From contig CANJLW010000008.1 in the NCBI GenBank assembly GCA_947475245.1, forward strand, positions 1 through 64,000: a stretch of 64,000 bases of DNA, read 5' to 3'. Both the position numbers and the translations under genes were made by a program. Numbering within the stretch: position 1 is the stretch's first letter; every line of letters begins with the position of its first letter. The notes beneath the pieces are model-generated. The model was not told the origin of the DNA, did no database searches, and worked only from the letters and a program-made list of their open reading frames with translations. This document shows, one piece after another, positions 17,470-26,680 of this stretch. Origin of the DNA: Acetobacteraceae bacterium. GTDB taxonomy: Bacteria; Pseudomonadota; Alphaproteobacteria; Acetobacterales; Acetobacteraceae.

Positions 17470-18582
17470 CTACCCCCCCAATCGGTTCCCCAGCACGCGC
17501 GCCCAGCCATGCGGGTCCGGCGCGGTTCCGTATTGAATACCCACAATGGTGTCATACAGCTTCTGCGTCAGCGCACCGGTCTTACCGCCGTTGATGACGT
17601 AGCGCTCCCCCTTATAGCCAAGCTCCCCAACCGGAGAGATCACCGCCGCCGTCCCGGTGCCCCACATTTCCAGGGTCCCCGCTGCCGCCGCGGCCGTAAC
17701 CTCATCGATCGAGATCGGACGCTCGGACACCCGCAAACCCCAATCGCGCAGCAGCGTCAGCACCGAATCCCGCGTGATCCCGGCCAGGATCGCGCCATTC
17801 AGCGGCGGCGTAATGACCTCGTCGCCGATCTTCAGCATGATGTTCATCGTGCCGACCTCGTCGAGGTACTTGTGCTCCACACCGTCGAGCCACAGCACCT
17901 GCGTATAGCCGGCCTTTTGCGCTTCTTCCGCGCCGAACAGGCTCGCGGCATAGTTGCCGGCGGTCTTCGCCGCGCCCAATCCGCCCTTGACCGCGCGCAC
18001 ATGCGTGTCGGACGCCAGAATACGGACCGGGTTCATGCCTTCCTTGTAGTAAGCACCGACCGGGCTGACGATCACGTAATACAGATACGAGTGCGACGGA
18101 TGCACGCCCAGGAAGGTTTCCGTGGCAATCACCGTCGGGCGGATATACAGCGACGTCCCCGCCAGTTTCGGCACCCAGCGCTGATCGACTTCGACCAAAG
18201 CGCGGATCGATTCTTCCACCATGTCGACCGGCAGTTGCGGAATGCACAAATAATGCGCCGACCGGTTCAACCGACGCGCGTGATCGCCGACACGGAACGT
18301 GCGGATTTTACCGTCCTGACCGCGAAACGCCTTCAGCCCGTCGAAAATCGTCTGCCCGTAATGCAGCACGCACGAAGCCGGGTCCATCGTGAACGGCGCA
18401 TACGGAACGATGCGCGGGTCGTGCCAGCCCTGCCCCTCATGATATTCCATCATGAACATGTGATCGGAAAAGACCGTGCCGAACGTCAGCGTCTCGTCCG
18501 CGGGGGGTTGCTTGGGCGTCGTGGTCCGGGTGATCGCGATCTGGGTCACTGCTGTCTCGTGTATCTTGGTTGCTTCGGCCAT
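17470..18582 (-). CDS. ilvE: Branched-chain amino acid aminotransferase
   Basis: About 370 residues, class IV aminotransferase of the longer (BCAT type II) group. YGQTIFDGLKAFRG, the PLP-lysine region GGLGAAKTAGNYAAS, VLWLDGVEHKYLDEVGTMN and GAILAGITRDSVL are diagnostic. It transfers amino groups between glutamate and the 2-oxo acids of Leu, Ile and Val. The ATG at 18582 lies inside a longer frame, and the conserved protein begins there. A shorter class IV enzyme at 52531 may overlap in function. Confidence 0.92.
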   Translation of the reverse strand: MAEATKIHETAVTQIAITRTTTPKQPPADETLTFGTVFSDHMFMMEYHEGQGWHDPRIVPYAPFTMDPASCVLHYGQTIFDGLKAFRGQDGKIRTFRVGDHARRLNRSAHYLCIPQLPVDMVEESIRALVEVDQRWVPKLAGTSLYIRPTVIATETFLGVHPSHSYLYYVIVSPVGAYYKEGMNPVRILASDTHVRAVKGGLGAAKTAGNYAASLFGAEEAQKAGYTQVLWLDGVEHKYLDEVGTMNIMLKIGDEVITPPLNGAILAGITRDSVLTLLRDWGLRVSERPISIDEVTAAAAAGTLEMWGTGTAAVISPVGELGYKGERYVINGGKTGALTQKLYDTIVGIQYGTAPDPHGWARVLGNRLGG

Positions 18583-18672
18583 CAGATTACGCCACCCCGC
18601 AGCGGAAGGCCAATCCACGTTCATCGGTTGTTCATCGATTGGTGTTTTCCTGTCGCGCGGAAGGAGCCACCG

Positions 18673-19110
18673 ATGCGCGCCGAAAACCCGAAACCCCTGC
18701 AAGGCCAGACACTTGGCTTGATGACGGTCGCCGCTGTTCTGTTCATCGGCTCGGTCGTCGCACAGTTCGACCGCGCGTTCGAAGTCTCGAACCCGCGCGT
18801 CGGCGACATCGTCATGTTCCATCCCGGCGTGGAACCGGGCGATACCCCGACCTTGAGCGTGCGCACCGCGACGGGGGTCGGCTGCCAACTCGACATCCCC
18901 ACCATCCAGCGCGGCGGCGGCAGCCTGATCGTGGAATCCAGACTCCCGAACACCGAGCGTCCCTTTCGCGTCCATTGGGCCGGCCCGCGTACCCACGCGA
19001 CGGCGAACGCCAATTGCGGCAAATCCGCTGAACTGCTGCTGACAGGGCGGGAGATGCGCCTGCTCGCCTTCGCCGCGGGCGGTTACGGCGTCGGCCTACG
19101 CCCGCGCTAA
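18673..19110 (+). CDS. Hypothetical membrane-anchored protein
   Basis: About 145 residues, not recognised. One hydrophobic segment near residues 13-31 (LGLMTVAAVLFIGSVVAQF) suggests an N-terminal anchor with the rest in the periplasm. The remainder (VGDIVMFHPGVEPGD, GVGCQLDIPTIQRGGGS) looks like a small beta-rich domain with two Cys residues. AAGGAG precedes the ATG at 18673. It is divergent from ilvE and its 3' end overlaps the opposite TPR gene by 15 bases. Confidence 0.7.
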   Translation: MRAENPKPLQGQTLGLMTVAAVLFIGSVVAQFDRAFEVSNPRVGDIVMFHPGVEPGDTPTLSVRTATGVGCQLDIPTIQRGGGSLIVESRLPNTERPFRVHWAGPRTHATANANCGKSAELLLTGREMRLLAFAAGGYGVGLRPR

Positions 19111-20475
19111 CACCTGCAACGCCGAACCCACCCGACCGATCGGGTCCGCCCAATCGCCGGCGGTCGGCTGACGAAACAACCGGATGGACGGATACCACGG
19201 GCTGTCGTCGCGCCCGATCAACCAACGCCAGTCCGACGGCTGATATGTCAGAACCCATGTCGGCACCCCCATCGCTCCGGCCAGGTGCACCGTGCCGGTA
19301 TCCACCCCGATCAAAAGATCGAGATTGGCCAGCACCGCGGCCGTCTCGCCGAAATCCTTCAGGTCCGGCGCAAGGTCAGGCAAACCCATCGCCGCCATGT
19401 CGGGCCGGTCCGCCTCCGGGACCGGCAGTTGCAACGACACCAGGTTCACCCCGACCGCCGCCAGATCGCGCAGTTGCGCCAATCGGATGGAACGCCGCCA
19501 GTCGGAGCCGTTCTCCGGATTACCGGCCCACACCAGCCCAACCCGCAGACCCGGACGAGCGATCCGCGCATCCAGTTCGGCGCGCCAAAACGCCTTGCGC
19601 GCCGGATCGGGCGACAGGTACGGGGTGGCGGCGGGAACCGCGTGCAGTTCCGTCCCGAACACGAAGGGCATGCTGGCGAGCCACCCATAGGCCGCGTGTT
19701 CCCCCGCCCGCGTGATGTCGGTCACGCACGCCACCACACCGGGAATGCGCTGAAATACCGGGATTTGCGTCGGTCGACACAGCACCACGACCCCGGCACA
19801 GCGTTCCGCAGCCATCGGGATATAGCGCGCGAACTGGAACGCATCGCCGTAGCCCTGATCCGCCGCCAGCACCAGGCGCCGCCCCGGCAGGCGCATCCCG
19901 TTCCAGACCGGCCGCTTGAACGCCGGCATGACCCGCGCATACAGCTTGGCGTGAAACCGATGCTCATACGCTGCCCAGCCGGGCCGATATTCGCCCCGGC
20001 TCAACAGCAGGTGCATCAACGACAGCCGAACATCGGTGTCGTCGGGGGCAAGGGCCAGCGCGTCGAGCACGCAGTTCATCGCCTCGTCCCATTCGCCGCG
20101 ATCCAGATGAACCTGCGACAGACCGTGCAAATAGCGCGCCTCGGTCGGGGCCAGGCGCACCGCCGCCTGTGCCTCGCGCAGCGCATCCTCCAGCCGGTAG
20201 AGACTCCGATAGGCCTGCCGCAACTCCAACCGCCACTGGGGCACGTCGCCGCGCCGCGTCACCGCCCATTCCAACTGGGCGCACGCCTCCTCGAACCGGT
20301 TGTGCCGCAGGGCCAGAAACCCGAGCAGCGCGGCAGGCTCCGGGGCCTCCGGTTCGGCGTCCCGCACACGGCGACACAAGGTTTCCGCGTCGCCCAGCCG
20401 ACCGGCGTTGGCCAGCCGTTCCGCTTCATGCAGTTCCACCAACCGTTCGGGCGAAATCGAATGCGTCTGAATCAT
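19096..20475 (-). CDS. Tetratricopeptide-repeat protein with a glycosyltransferase-9-like domain
   Basis: About 459 residues. The N-terminal half (to about residue 170) is made of TPR-like helical pairs such as [19 protein letters not shown] and [20 protein letters not shown]. The C-terminal half resembles ADP-heptose-type glycosyltransferases, ending in [20 protein letters not shown] and a Trp-rich tail. Such TPR-GT proteins are common in alphaproteobacteria but poorly characterised; a role in cell-surface glycan synthesis is inferred. The start lies only 17 bases from pyrB on the other strand. Confidence 0.8.
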   Translation of the reverse strand: MIQTHSISPERLVELHEAERLANAGRLGDAETLCRRVRDAEPEAPEPAALLGFLALRHNRFEEACAQLEWAVTRRGDVPQWRLELRQAYRSLYRLEDALREAQAAVRLAPTEARYLHGLSQVHLDRGEWDEAMNCVLDALALAPDDTDVRLSLMHLLLSRGEYRPGWAAYEHRFHAKLYARVMPAFKRPVWNGMRLPGRRLVLAADQGYGDAFQFARYIPMAAERCAGVVVLCRPTQIPVFQRIPGVVACVTDITRAGEHAAYGWLASMPFVFGTELHAVPAATPYLSPDPARKAFWRAELDARIARPGLRVGLVWAGNPENGSDWRRSIRLAQLRDLAAVGVNLVSLQLPVPEADRPDMAAMGLPDLAPDLKDFGETAAVLANLDLLIGVDTGTVHLAGAMGVPTWVLTYQPSDWRWLIGRDDSPWYPSIRLFRQPTAGDWADPIGRVGSALQVLARA

Positions 20476-20492
20476 ACCCCCAGGTTGACGCG

Positions 20493-21458
20493 ATGCCGAG
20501 CTTGCTGCAACGAGACGCCGTGTTCTACCGACAGAAACATTTGCTGGCGATCGAAGGGCTGCATCCGCCCGAGATCAGCCATTTGCTCGATCTGGCCGAA
20601 AGCTACGTTCTGCTTAACCGATCCGGCAAAACCCAACGCGACCTGCTGCGCGGGCGCACCCTGATCAATCTGTTCTTCGAGGACAGCACCCGCACCCGAA
20701 CCAGTTTCGAACTGGCCGGCAAGCGGCTCGGCGCCGACGTGATCAACATGTCGGTCTCCACATCCTCGGTGAACAAGGGGGAGACGCTGCTCGATACCGC
20801 AGCCACCCTCAACGCCATGCAATGCGATCTGCTGGTCGTCCGCCACGGCCAGTCCGGCGCGCCTAACCTGCTGGCGAAAAAGGTCGAGGCATCCGTCATC
20901 AACGCCGGCGACGGCACGCACGAACACCCGACCCAGGCCCTGCTCGACGCGCTGACCATCAAGCGCCGCAAGGGCCGCATTGCGGGACTGACCGTCGCGA
21001 TCTGCGGCGACGTCATGCACTCCCGAGTCGCGCGATCGAACATCCATCTGCTGACCACCATGGGCTGTCAGGTCCACGTCGTCGGCCCGCCCACGCTGAT
21101 GCCGGCCGAAACCTCGGAACTCGGCGTGACGGTATTCCACGACATGAAGGCCGGTCTGGCCGGCGCCGACATCGTCATGATGCTGCGCCTGCAACGCGAA
21201 CGCATGACCCGCGGACAAGTGCCGAGCGAGCGGGAGTATTTCCGCTTCTGGGGCCTGGATGCGGAGAAACTGGCCTACGCCAAGCCAGATGCCCTTGTGA
21301 TGCACCCCGGCCCGATGAACCGCGGCGTGGAAATCGACAGCGCCGTCGCCGACGATCCCGTGCGCAGCGTCATCAAGGAACAGGTCGAAATGGGCGTCGC
21401 CGTGCGCATGGCGGTGCTGGATACCCTTTCGCGCGGGGAGGGCCGGAATGAGCCCTGA
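20493..21458 (+). CDS. pyrB: Aspartate carbamoyltransferase catalytic subunit
   Basis: About 321 residues. The carbamoyl-phosphate loop [13 protein letters not shown] (61-73), the [11 protein letters not shown] loop, [27 protein letters not shown] and [13 protein letters not shown] are all present. It carries out the first committed step of pyrimidine synthesis. Its 3' end overlaps the next gene, an inactive dihydroorotase, by 11 bases; in organisms with this pairing the two proteins form one complex. There is no room for a promoter other than inside the divergent TPR gene. Confidence 0.95.
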   Translation: MPSLLQRDAVFYRQKHLLAIEGLHPPEISHLLDLAESYVLLNRSGKTQRDLLRGRTLINLFFEDSTRTRTSFELAGKRLGADVINMSVSTSSVNKGETLLDTAATLNAMQCDLLVVRHGQSGAPNLLAKKVEASVINAGDGTHEHPTQALLDALTIKRRKGRIAGLTVAICGDVMHSRVARSNIHLLTTMGCQVHVVGPPTLMPAETSELGVTVFHDMKAGLAGADIVMMLRLQRERMTRGQVPSEREYFRFWGLDAEKLAYAKPDALVMHPGPMNRGVEIDSAVADDPVRSVIKEQVEMGVAVRMAVLDTLSRGEGRNEP

Positions 21459-22725
21459 TACCCTGTTCTCCGGCGTTCGCATCGTCGCGGACGGTGTCGA
21501 TCTGATCGGCGATCTGCTGGTCCGCGACGGCCGCATCGCCGATTTCGGCCCCGCCCTCGGCCGCCCCGACGGGGCAATCTTGGTCTCCGAACCCGATGCC
21601 GTGCTGTGCCCCGGACTGGTCGACATGCGCGCCGCCTTGGGCGAACCCGGCTACGAATACCGCGAAACCATCGCCTCCGCCTCCCAGGCCGCGGCGGCCG
21701 GCGGCATCACCACTTTGGCCGCCCTGCCCGACACCATGCCGGTGATTGACGACCCCGCTTTGGTGCGCCTGCTGCGCGCGCGCGGCGAGGAAACCGGCAG
21801 CCTGACCATCCTTCCCTACGGCGCCATCACCCGCGCCTGCAAGGGGGAGGAACTGGCGGAACTCGGACTGCTCCAGGAAGCCGGGGCCATTGCCTTCACC
21901 GACGGCGGCAGAGCGGTGGGATCGGCGCGGGTAATGCGGTTGGCGCTGAGCTATGCTCGGGGCTTCGGCGCGTGGATCGCGCAACACCCGGAAGACCCCT
22001 CCCTCGCCAACGGCGGCGCCGCCACCGAAAGCCTCTATTCCTCGCGTCTCGGCATTCCCGGCATCCCGGCCGCAGCCGAGGCGATGCTGATCGCGCGCGA
22101 TATCCGTCTGGTGCGCCTGACCGGCGGTTCGGTGCACTTCGCCCATGTCTCCACGGCCGAGGCGCTGGACCTGATCCGTCAGGCCAAGAACGACGGGCTG
22201 AGCGTGACCTGCGACACCGCGCCGCCCTATTTCGACCTGAACGAAACGGCGATCGGCGAATTTCGCACCTATGCGAAACTGTCCCCGCCGCTGCGCAAGG
22301 ACAGCGATCGGGTCGCCGTCGTCGCGGGACTGGCGGACGGCACGATCGACGCCATTGCGTCCGACCATCAACCGCGCGACGCCGACGACAAGCGCCTGCC
22401 CTTCGCCCAGGCGGCGCCGGGCGGCGTCGGGCTGGCCACGCTGCTGGGCGTGACCCTGGCGCATGTGCATAACGGAGAGATCGGGCTTGCCGCCGCGATC
22501 GCGCTGCTGACCGCTCGCCCCGCCAAACGCCTGGGGATCGATGCAGGGCGAATCGCCAAGGGCGCGCCGGCCGATCTGTGCCTGTTTCACCCCGACCGTA
22601 TCTGGAAAGTTGAATCCGGCCTGCTGCCCGGCAAGGCCCAGAATACCCCCTTCGACGGCCGCGCCCTGGAAGGCGTCGTGCTCGGCACATGGAAATCTGG
22701 AAGACGGGTGTTCAGCCGGTCCTGA
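21448..22725 (+). CDS. pyrC': Non-catalytic dihydroorotase homologue paired with PyrB (PyrC')
   Basis: About 425 residues of dihydroorotase fold. The motif that should read HxH is replaced: [14 protein letters not shown] has Arg and Ala where the metal histidines belong, and [13 protein letters not shown] lacks the later histidine, although HFAHVS and ASDHQPRD remain. Metal binding and catalysis are therefore unlikely. Inactive homologues of this sort, encoded next to pyrB, are known to act as structural partners of aspartate carbamoyltransferase. A true dihydroorotase should lie elsewhere. GGGGAGGG precedes the ATG at 21448. Confidence 0.88.
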   Translation: MSPDTLFSGVRIVADGVDLIGDLLVRDGRIADFGPALGRPDGAILVSEPDAVLCPGLVDMRAALGEPGYEYRETIASASQAAAAGGITTLAALPDTMPVIDDPALVRLLRARGEETGSLTILPYGAITRACKGEELAELGLLQEAGAIAFTDGGRAVGSARVMRLALSYARGFGAWIAQHPEDPSLANGGAATESLYSSRLGIPGIPAAAEAMLIARDIRLVRLTGGSVHFAHVSTAEALDLIRQAKNDGLSVTCDTAPPYFDLNETAIGEFRTYAKLSPPLRKDSDRVAVVAGLADGTIDAIASDHQPRDADDKRLPFAQAAPGGVGLATLLGVTLAHVHNGEIGLAAAIALLTARPAKRLGIDAGRIAKGAPADLCLFHPDRIWKVESGLLPGKAQNTPFDGRALEGVVLGTWKSGRRVFSRS

Positions 22726-22828
22726 TCCAGGGGTCGAGAAGCACCACCGGGACGGGACCAGTGTTGTTGGTCGTCGGGCCATGTCTCAAGTCCCGTTACC
22801 GGCGCGTTCGCACTCCAAGGTCCCTCCC

Positions 22829-23251
22829 ATGAACAAGTGGTTGCCGGCATCGCTGCTGTTGCTCTCCGCCTGCATGCACCCGCAGGAACAAGCCGATCCG
22901 CCGCCGACCTGCGCCGCGATCTCGGCCTCCCCCACCCACCTCTACACGCTTTACTTCGGCCGCTCGGTCAAAGGTCGCGCCGACGTCACGGATGCGGAGT
23001 GGCTGGATTTCCGCGACCGCAGCATTACCCCGAACCTGCCGGACGGATACACAGTGCTCGACGCGACCGGTGCCTGGATGAACCCGCGATCGCGGGTCAC
23101 GATCACCGAGACGACCAAGGTGCTGGTCACCTCGCTGCCGCCGACGCAGGATGCCTTCGCAGCCATTCAGCGCGTCAGACAGGCCTACCGGGACCGCTTC
23201 AATCAACTGTTGATCGGCATGACCCGTCAGCCAGGCTGCGCCGATTTCTGA
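22829..23251 (+). CDS. DUF3574 domain-containing lipoprotein
   Basis: About 140 residues. MNKWLPASLLLLSACMHP is a lipoprotein signal with the lipobox LLSAC, so the mature protein should be lipid-anchored. THLYTLYFGRS, the central DAEWLDFRDR and ETTKVLVTSLPPTQDAF match DUF3574, a family of unknown function. The ATG at 22829 follows AAGG; the longer frame upstream overlaps the pyrC' gene and is rejected. It is followed after 15 bases by a methyltransferase gene. Confidence 0.83.
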   Translation: MNKWLPASLLLLSACMHPQEQADPPPTCAAISASPTHLYTLYFGRSVKGRADVTDAEWLDFRDRSITPNLPDGYTVLDATGAWMNPRSRVTITETTKVLVTSLPPTQDAFAAIQRVRQAYRDRFNQLLIGMTRQPGCADF

Positions 23252-23266
23252 AGGGAGGAGGCAGTT

Positions 23267-24088
23267 ATGACCAACGACGTCGCCGATCACTACGCGCAAC
23301 AGGATTTGCTGGATCGCATCCTGACCGCGCTGCGACAGGCGGGCCTCGATCCCGACCGGTTGACCACCGACGACCTCGCCCCGATCGACGAATTCCACTC
23401 CCGCCGCCGCTTGGCGACGGAGGAATTGGGCCGCATGCTGGCACCGTCGCCGACGGATCGGGTGATCGACATCGGCTCCGGCATCGGCGGTCCGGCGCGC
23501 TATCTGGCGACGACCTATGGCTGTCGCGTCAGCGGCGTCGATCTGACACCGGCTTTCGTCGATGTCGCGACAGCCCTGACCGCGCGCACCGGGCTGACGG
23601 ACCGGGTGGATTTCCGCCAGGGTTCGGCGCTCGACCTGCCGTTTCCCGATGCCGCCTTCGACCTGGCTTGGTCGCAAAACGTCGCGATGAATATTCAGGA
23701 CCGCGCCCGCTTCTATGGCGAAATGCACCGCGTGCTGAAGCCCGGCGGCCGTGTGGCGATCCAGGACGTCGCCCAAGGCCCCGGCGGGCCGCTGACCTTC
23801 CCGGTCATGTGGGCCGACCGGGCGGAGATCAGCTTCCTGCGCACGCCGGAAGAAACCCGCGCGCTGCTGGAAGCCGCCGGCTTCCGCGTCCTGCAATGGA
23901 TCGACAATACCGAGGCCGCGCTGGCCGAGGCGGCGGCCGATCGTGCCAAGGGCGGGCCGCCGCCGGAGCTCGGGATCCACATCGTCGTCGGCCCAAGCTT
24001 CCGGGAGAAAATCCGCAACGCCGGCAAAGCGCAGGCGGAGAACCGGACCCGGCTGATCAACGCGGTGCTGGAACGGATTACCCCTTGA
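23267..24088 (+). CDS. Class I SAM-dependent methyltransferase
   Basis: About 273 residues. Motif I is DRVIDIGSGIGGPARYLA (about 64-81), followed by an acidic residue in VSGVDLTPAFVD and post-motif LDLPFPDAAFDLAWSQNVAM. The layout resembles sarcosine/glycine or sterol-type small-molecule N- or C-methyltransferases. AAGGGAGGAGG gives a strong ribosome-binding site. The 3' end overlaps the convergent aldolase gene by 11 bases. The substrate is unknown. Confidence 0.86.
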   Translation: MTNDVADHYAQQDLLDRILTALRQAGLDPDRLTTDDLAPIDEFHSRRRLATEELGRMLAPSPTDRVIDIGSGIGGPARYLATTYGCRVSGVDLTPAFVDVATALTARTGLTDRVDFRQGSALDLPFPDAAFDLAWSQNVAMNIQDRARFYGEMHRVLKPGGRVAIQDVAQGPGGPLTFPVMWADRAEISFLRTPEETRALLEAAGFRVLQWIDNTEAALAEAAADRAKGGPPPELGIHIVVGPSFREKIRNAGKAQAENRTRLINAVLERITP

Positions 24089-24851
24089 TCCGCTTCATCG
24101 CCTGGGAAAATCCGCTGTGCAGGATGTCGACGTCGCTGGAATAGGCCAGCAACAGCGCGCCCGCGTCCTGCCACTGCCGCACCTGTTCATAGCTGCTCGC
24201 CAGCATCGCGCAGGTCTTGCCGTGCTTCTTCGCCGCCGCCAGCACCAGATCGCGCTTTTCGTCCAACACGCGCGCCTGATCGGGGGAGCCGAACACCCCC
24301 AAATCCTGCGCCAGATCGGCCGGTCCGATGGTCAGGGCGTCGATGCCCGGCATGGCCGCGATCTCGTCGAGATCATCGAACGCGGCGCCGGTCTCGAACA
24401 TCACCGTCACGAAGACCTGCCGGTTCGCGTGGCTTCTGCGTTCCGCCGCCGTGCCGGTCGTTTCAAAATCGGTCGAGGCGCTCAGCCCCCCGTTCCCCCG
24501 CAATCCCATGGGCGCGTAGCGCGACGCGGCCACGATTTCCCGCGCATGGGCGGCGTTTTCCACCTGCGGGCAATGCAGGTTCATCACGCCGACATCCAAC
24601 AGACGGGTGATCCACTCGCGGTTCGCCTTGGGCGGACGCACGGCAATCGGGAAATCGATGGCGCGCGACACCAGCGCCATGTCGGCGATCGTTTCGATGG
24701 TCAGTGAGGTATGCTCCATATCGACCCGCGCGAAATCCAGCCCCGCCGCCTTCATCAGCGACAGGATCGCGGGATTGCGGACCATGGTGAGCCAGGTCCC
24801 GACCTGGACCTCCCCCCGTTCAAGCGCGGCGCGGAGTGGATTGATGCGCAT
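24078..24851 (-). CDS. HpcH/HpaI aldolase family protein
   Basis: About 257 residues of class II pyruvate-dependent aldolase (TIM barrel). GTWLTMVRNPAI, FARVDMEHTSLTIE (catalytic-type His), RPPKANREWI, VFVTVMFETG (metal Glu) and TIGPADLAQDLG (metal Asp) match 2,4-dihydroxyhept-2-enedioate/2-keto-3-deoxy acid aldolases. They cleave 2-oxo-4-hydroxy acids to pyruvate and an aldehyde. AAGGAAA precedes the ATG. It is divergent from the alcohol dehydrogenase at 25020, which could act on the aldehyde (inference). Confidence 0.87.
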   Translation of the reverse strand: MRINPLRAALERGEVQVGTWLTMVRNPAILSLMKAAGLDFARVDMEHTSLTIETIADMALVSRAIDFPIAVRPPKANREWITRLLDVGVMNLHCPQVENAAHAREIVAASRYAPMGLRGNGGLSASTDFETTGTAAERRSHANRQVFVTVMFETGAAFDDLDEIAAMPGIDALTIGPADLAQDLGVFGSPDQARVLDEKRDLVLAAAKKHGKTCAMLASSYEQVRQWQDAGALLLAYSSDVDILHSGFSQAMKRIKG

Positions 24852-25019
24852 CGGATGTTTCCTTTGGTTTTACGACGATCATAACCGCCGACGCCCGGGT
24901 CGCCCAGGGGCGACACCAGGGGCGGCACGAACCCAAACCTTCCTGTCAACGACGACGACCGCTACAGTGCCTCGAACAACCATCGCCCAACGACATCGCG
25001 CACCAGGGGGACAACGCAC

Positions 25020-26117
25020 ATGAAAAGCCAGGCTGCGGTATTCCGCAAAATCCACGAACCGCTGACCATCGAAACCGTCGACATCGACAAGCCCTGGGGC
25101 CGCGAAGTCCTGGTGCGCACCGTCGCCACCGGCGTCTGTCACAGCGATCTTCACATCGTCGACGGCCTCGGTCGCTACCCGCTCGATCGCCCCTATGTTC
25201 TCGGCCACGAAGGCTCCGGCGTTGTCGAAGCCGTGGGCGACGACGTGACCAGCGTGCGCGTGGGCGACCATGTCGTGGCCTGCCTCTCCGGCTTCTGCGG
25301 CAACTGCCCGCAATGTCTCGGCGGACATCCCAACGTCTGCACCGGCGGCGTCGTGCAGCGTTCCGACGCCGCGCAATCCCGCGTCTCCCAAAGCGGCGAG
25401 CCGATCCGCCAGTTCGCCAATATCGCGAGCTACGCCGAACACATGCTGCTGCATGAAAACTCCCTGGTGCGCATCGATCCGTCGCTGCCGCTGGACCGCG
25501 CCGCCCTGGTCGGATGCGGCGTGCTGACCGGCGTCGGCGCCGCGCTGCGAACCTCCGGCATGGAAGCCGGCCAGACCGTCGCCGTCTACGGCTGCGGCGG
25601 CGTCGGGCTGTCGATCATCCAGGGCGCGCTGATCGGCGGCGCGCGCCAGATCATCGCGGTCGATATGTTCGAATCGAAGCTTGAAATGGCCCGTGCCGTC
25701 GGCGCCACCCATTTCGTCAACACCACCCAGGACGATCCCGTACAAAAAATCCGCGCCTTGACCGGCGGGCTCGGCGTCGATCATGCGTTCGAGGCCGTGG
25801 GCATCAGCAAGCTTTGCCGTCAGGCCATCGAAAGCCTCGCCGTGCGCGGCACCGCCACCATCGTCGGCGTGCTGCCGGCCGATGCCACCATCGAATTCCC
25901 CTGGATGGCGATCCGCCCGGAATGCAAGGTGCAGACCTCGCGCATGGGGTCGAACCGATTCCGCACCGATATCCCCAACTACCTGGAATTCTACCGTCAG
26001 GGCCGACTCAAGCTCGACGAAATGGTCAGCCGCCGCGGCCGTCTCGGCGACATCAACGAAGCCTTCCGCGCCATGAAGGCCGGCGAGGTCGCGCGCACCG
26101 TCCTGCTGTTCGATTGA
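25020..26117 (+). CDS. Zinc-dependent alcohol dehydrogenase
   Basis: About 365 residues, medium-chain dehydrogenase. Catalytic zinc ligands are in TGVCHSDLH (Cys40) and LGHEGSG (His63, Glu64). The structural zinc lobe is FCGNCPQCLGGHPNVC (Cys93, 96, 99, 107). The Rossmann motif is YGCGGVGLSIIQGA. It oxidises alcohols to aldehydes with NAD, and resembles the class III/NDMA-type clade. AGGGGG precedes the ATG at 25020. It heads a three-gene operon with the genes at 26135 and 26673. Confidence 0.89.
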   Translation: MKSQAAVFRKIHEPLTIETVDIDKPWGREVLVRTVATGVCHSDLHIVDGLGRYPLDRPYVLGHEGSGVVEAVGDDVTSVRVGDHVVACLSGFCGNCPQCLGGHPNVCTGGVVQRSDAAQSRVSQSGEPIRQFANIASYAEHMLLHENSLVRIDPSLPLDRAALVGCGVLTGVGAALRTSGMEAGQTVAVYGCGGVGLSIIQGALIGGARQIIAVDMFESKLEMARAVGATHFVNTTQDDPVQKIRALTGGLGVDHAFEAVGISKLCRQAIESLAVRGTATIVGVLPADATIEFPWMAIRPECKVQTSRMGSNRFRTDIPNYLEFYRQGRLKLDEMVSRRGRLGDINEAFRAMKAGEVARTVLLFD

Positions 26118-26134
26118 TCGAAGGAAACCGTCCC

Positions 26135-26680
26135 ATGGCCCGACTGCCGCTGATCGAAAGCAAGGACCAACTCGACCCGAAACACCATGCCGTGGTCGAC
26201 GGCATCGTCGCCAGCCGAGGATCGTTGCAGGGGCCGTTCTCGGTCTTCCTGCACGCCCCCGATCTGTCGGAACGCCTGGCCCATCTGGGCGCCTATGTGC
26301 GGTTCGAGGGCACGCTCGATTTCCGCGCCCGCGTGCTCGCCGCCATGGTCGTCGCCCGCGAGTATGAGGCAATGTACGTCTGGGGCGCGCAAACCGGCAT
26401 CGCGCGCAAGCGCGACGTGTCGGAAGCCACCATCGCCGCCATCCGCGACAACCGCTCCGATGGCATTCCGCCCGACGACCTGGCCATCGTGGAATTCACC
26501 CGCGATCTGCTGCGCAAACATCGCGTGTCCGACGCGCAATTCGCCGCGATGCGCGAACGCTTCGGCAATGACGCACTGATCCAGTTGACCGGCGCCATCG
26601 GCTATTACGGCATGCTGGCAATGACGGTGAACGCCTGCGAACTCGAAGCCGGACCGGGGGCGGAGGTCCTGCGTGTCTGA
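26135..26680 (+). CDS. Carboxymuconolactone decarboxylase family protein
   Basis: About 181 residues of CMD fold: GPFSVFLHAPDLSERLAHLG, the central AREYEAMYVWGAQTGIAR and DDLAIVEFTRDLL. It has no CxxC pair, unlike AhpD, so a peroxidase mechanism is unlikely; decarboxylase- or hydrolase-like activity on a lactone is possible but unproven. AAGGAAA precedes the ATG at 26135. It lies 17 bases after the alcohol dehydrogenase and overlaps the following oxygenase by eight bases. Confidence 0.83.
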   Translation: MARLPLIESKDQLDPKHHAVVDGIVASRGSLQGPFSVFLHAPDLSERLAHLGAYVRFEGTLDFRARVLAAMVVAREYEAMYVWGAQTGIARKRDVSEATIAAIRDNRSDGIPPDDLAIVEFTRDLLRKHRVSDAQFAAMRERFGNDALIQLTGAIGYYGMLAMTVNACELEAGPGAEVLRV

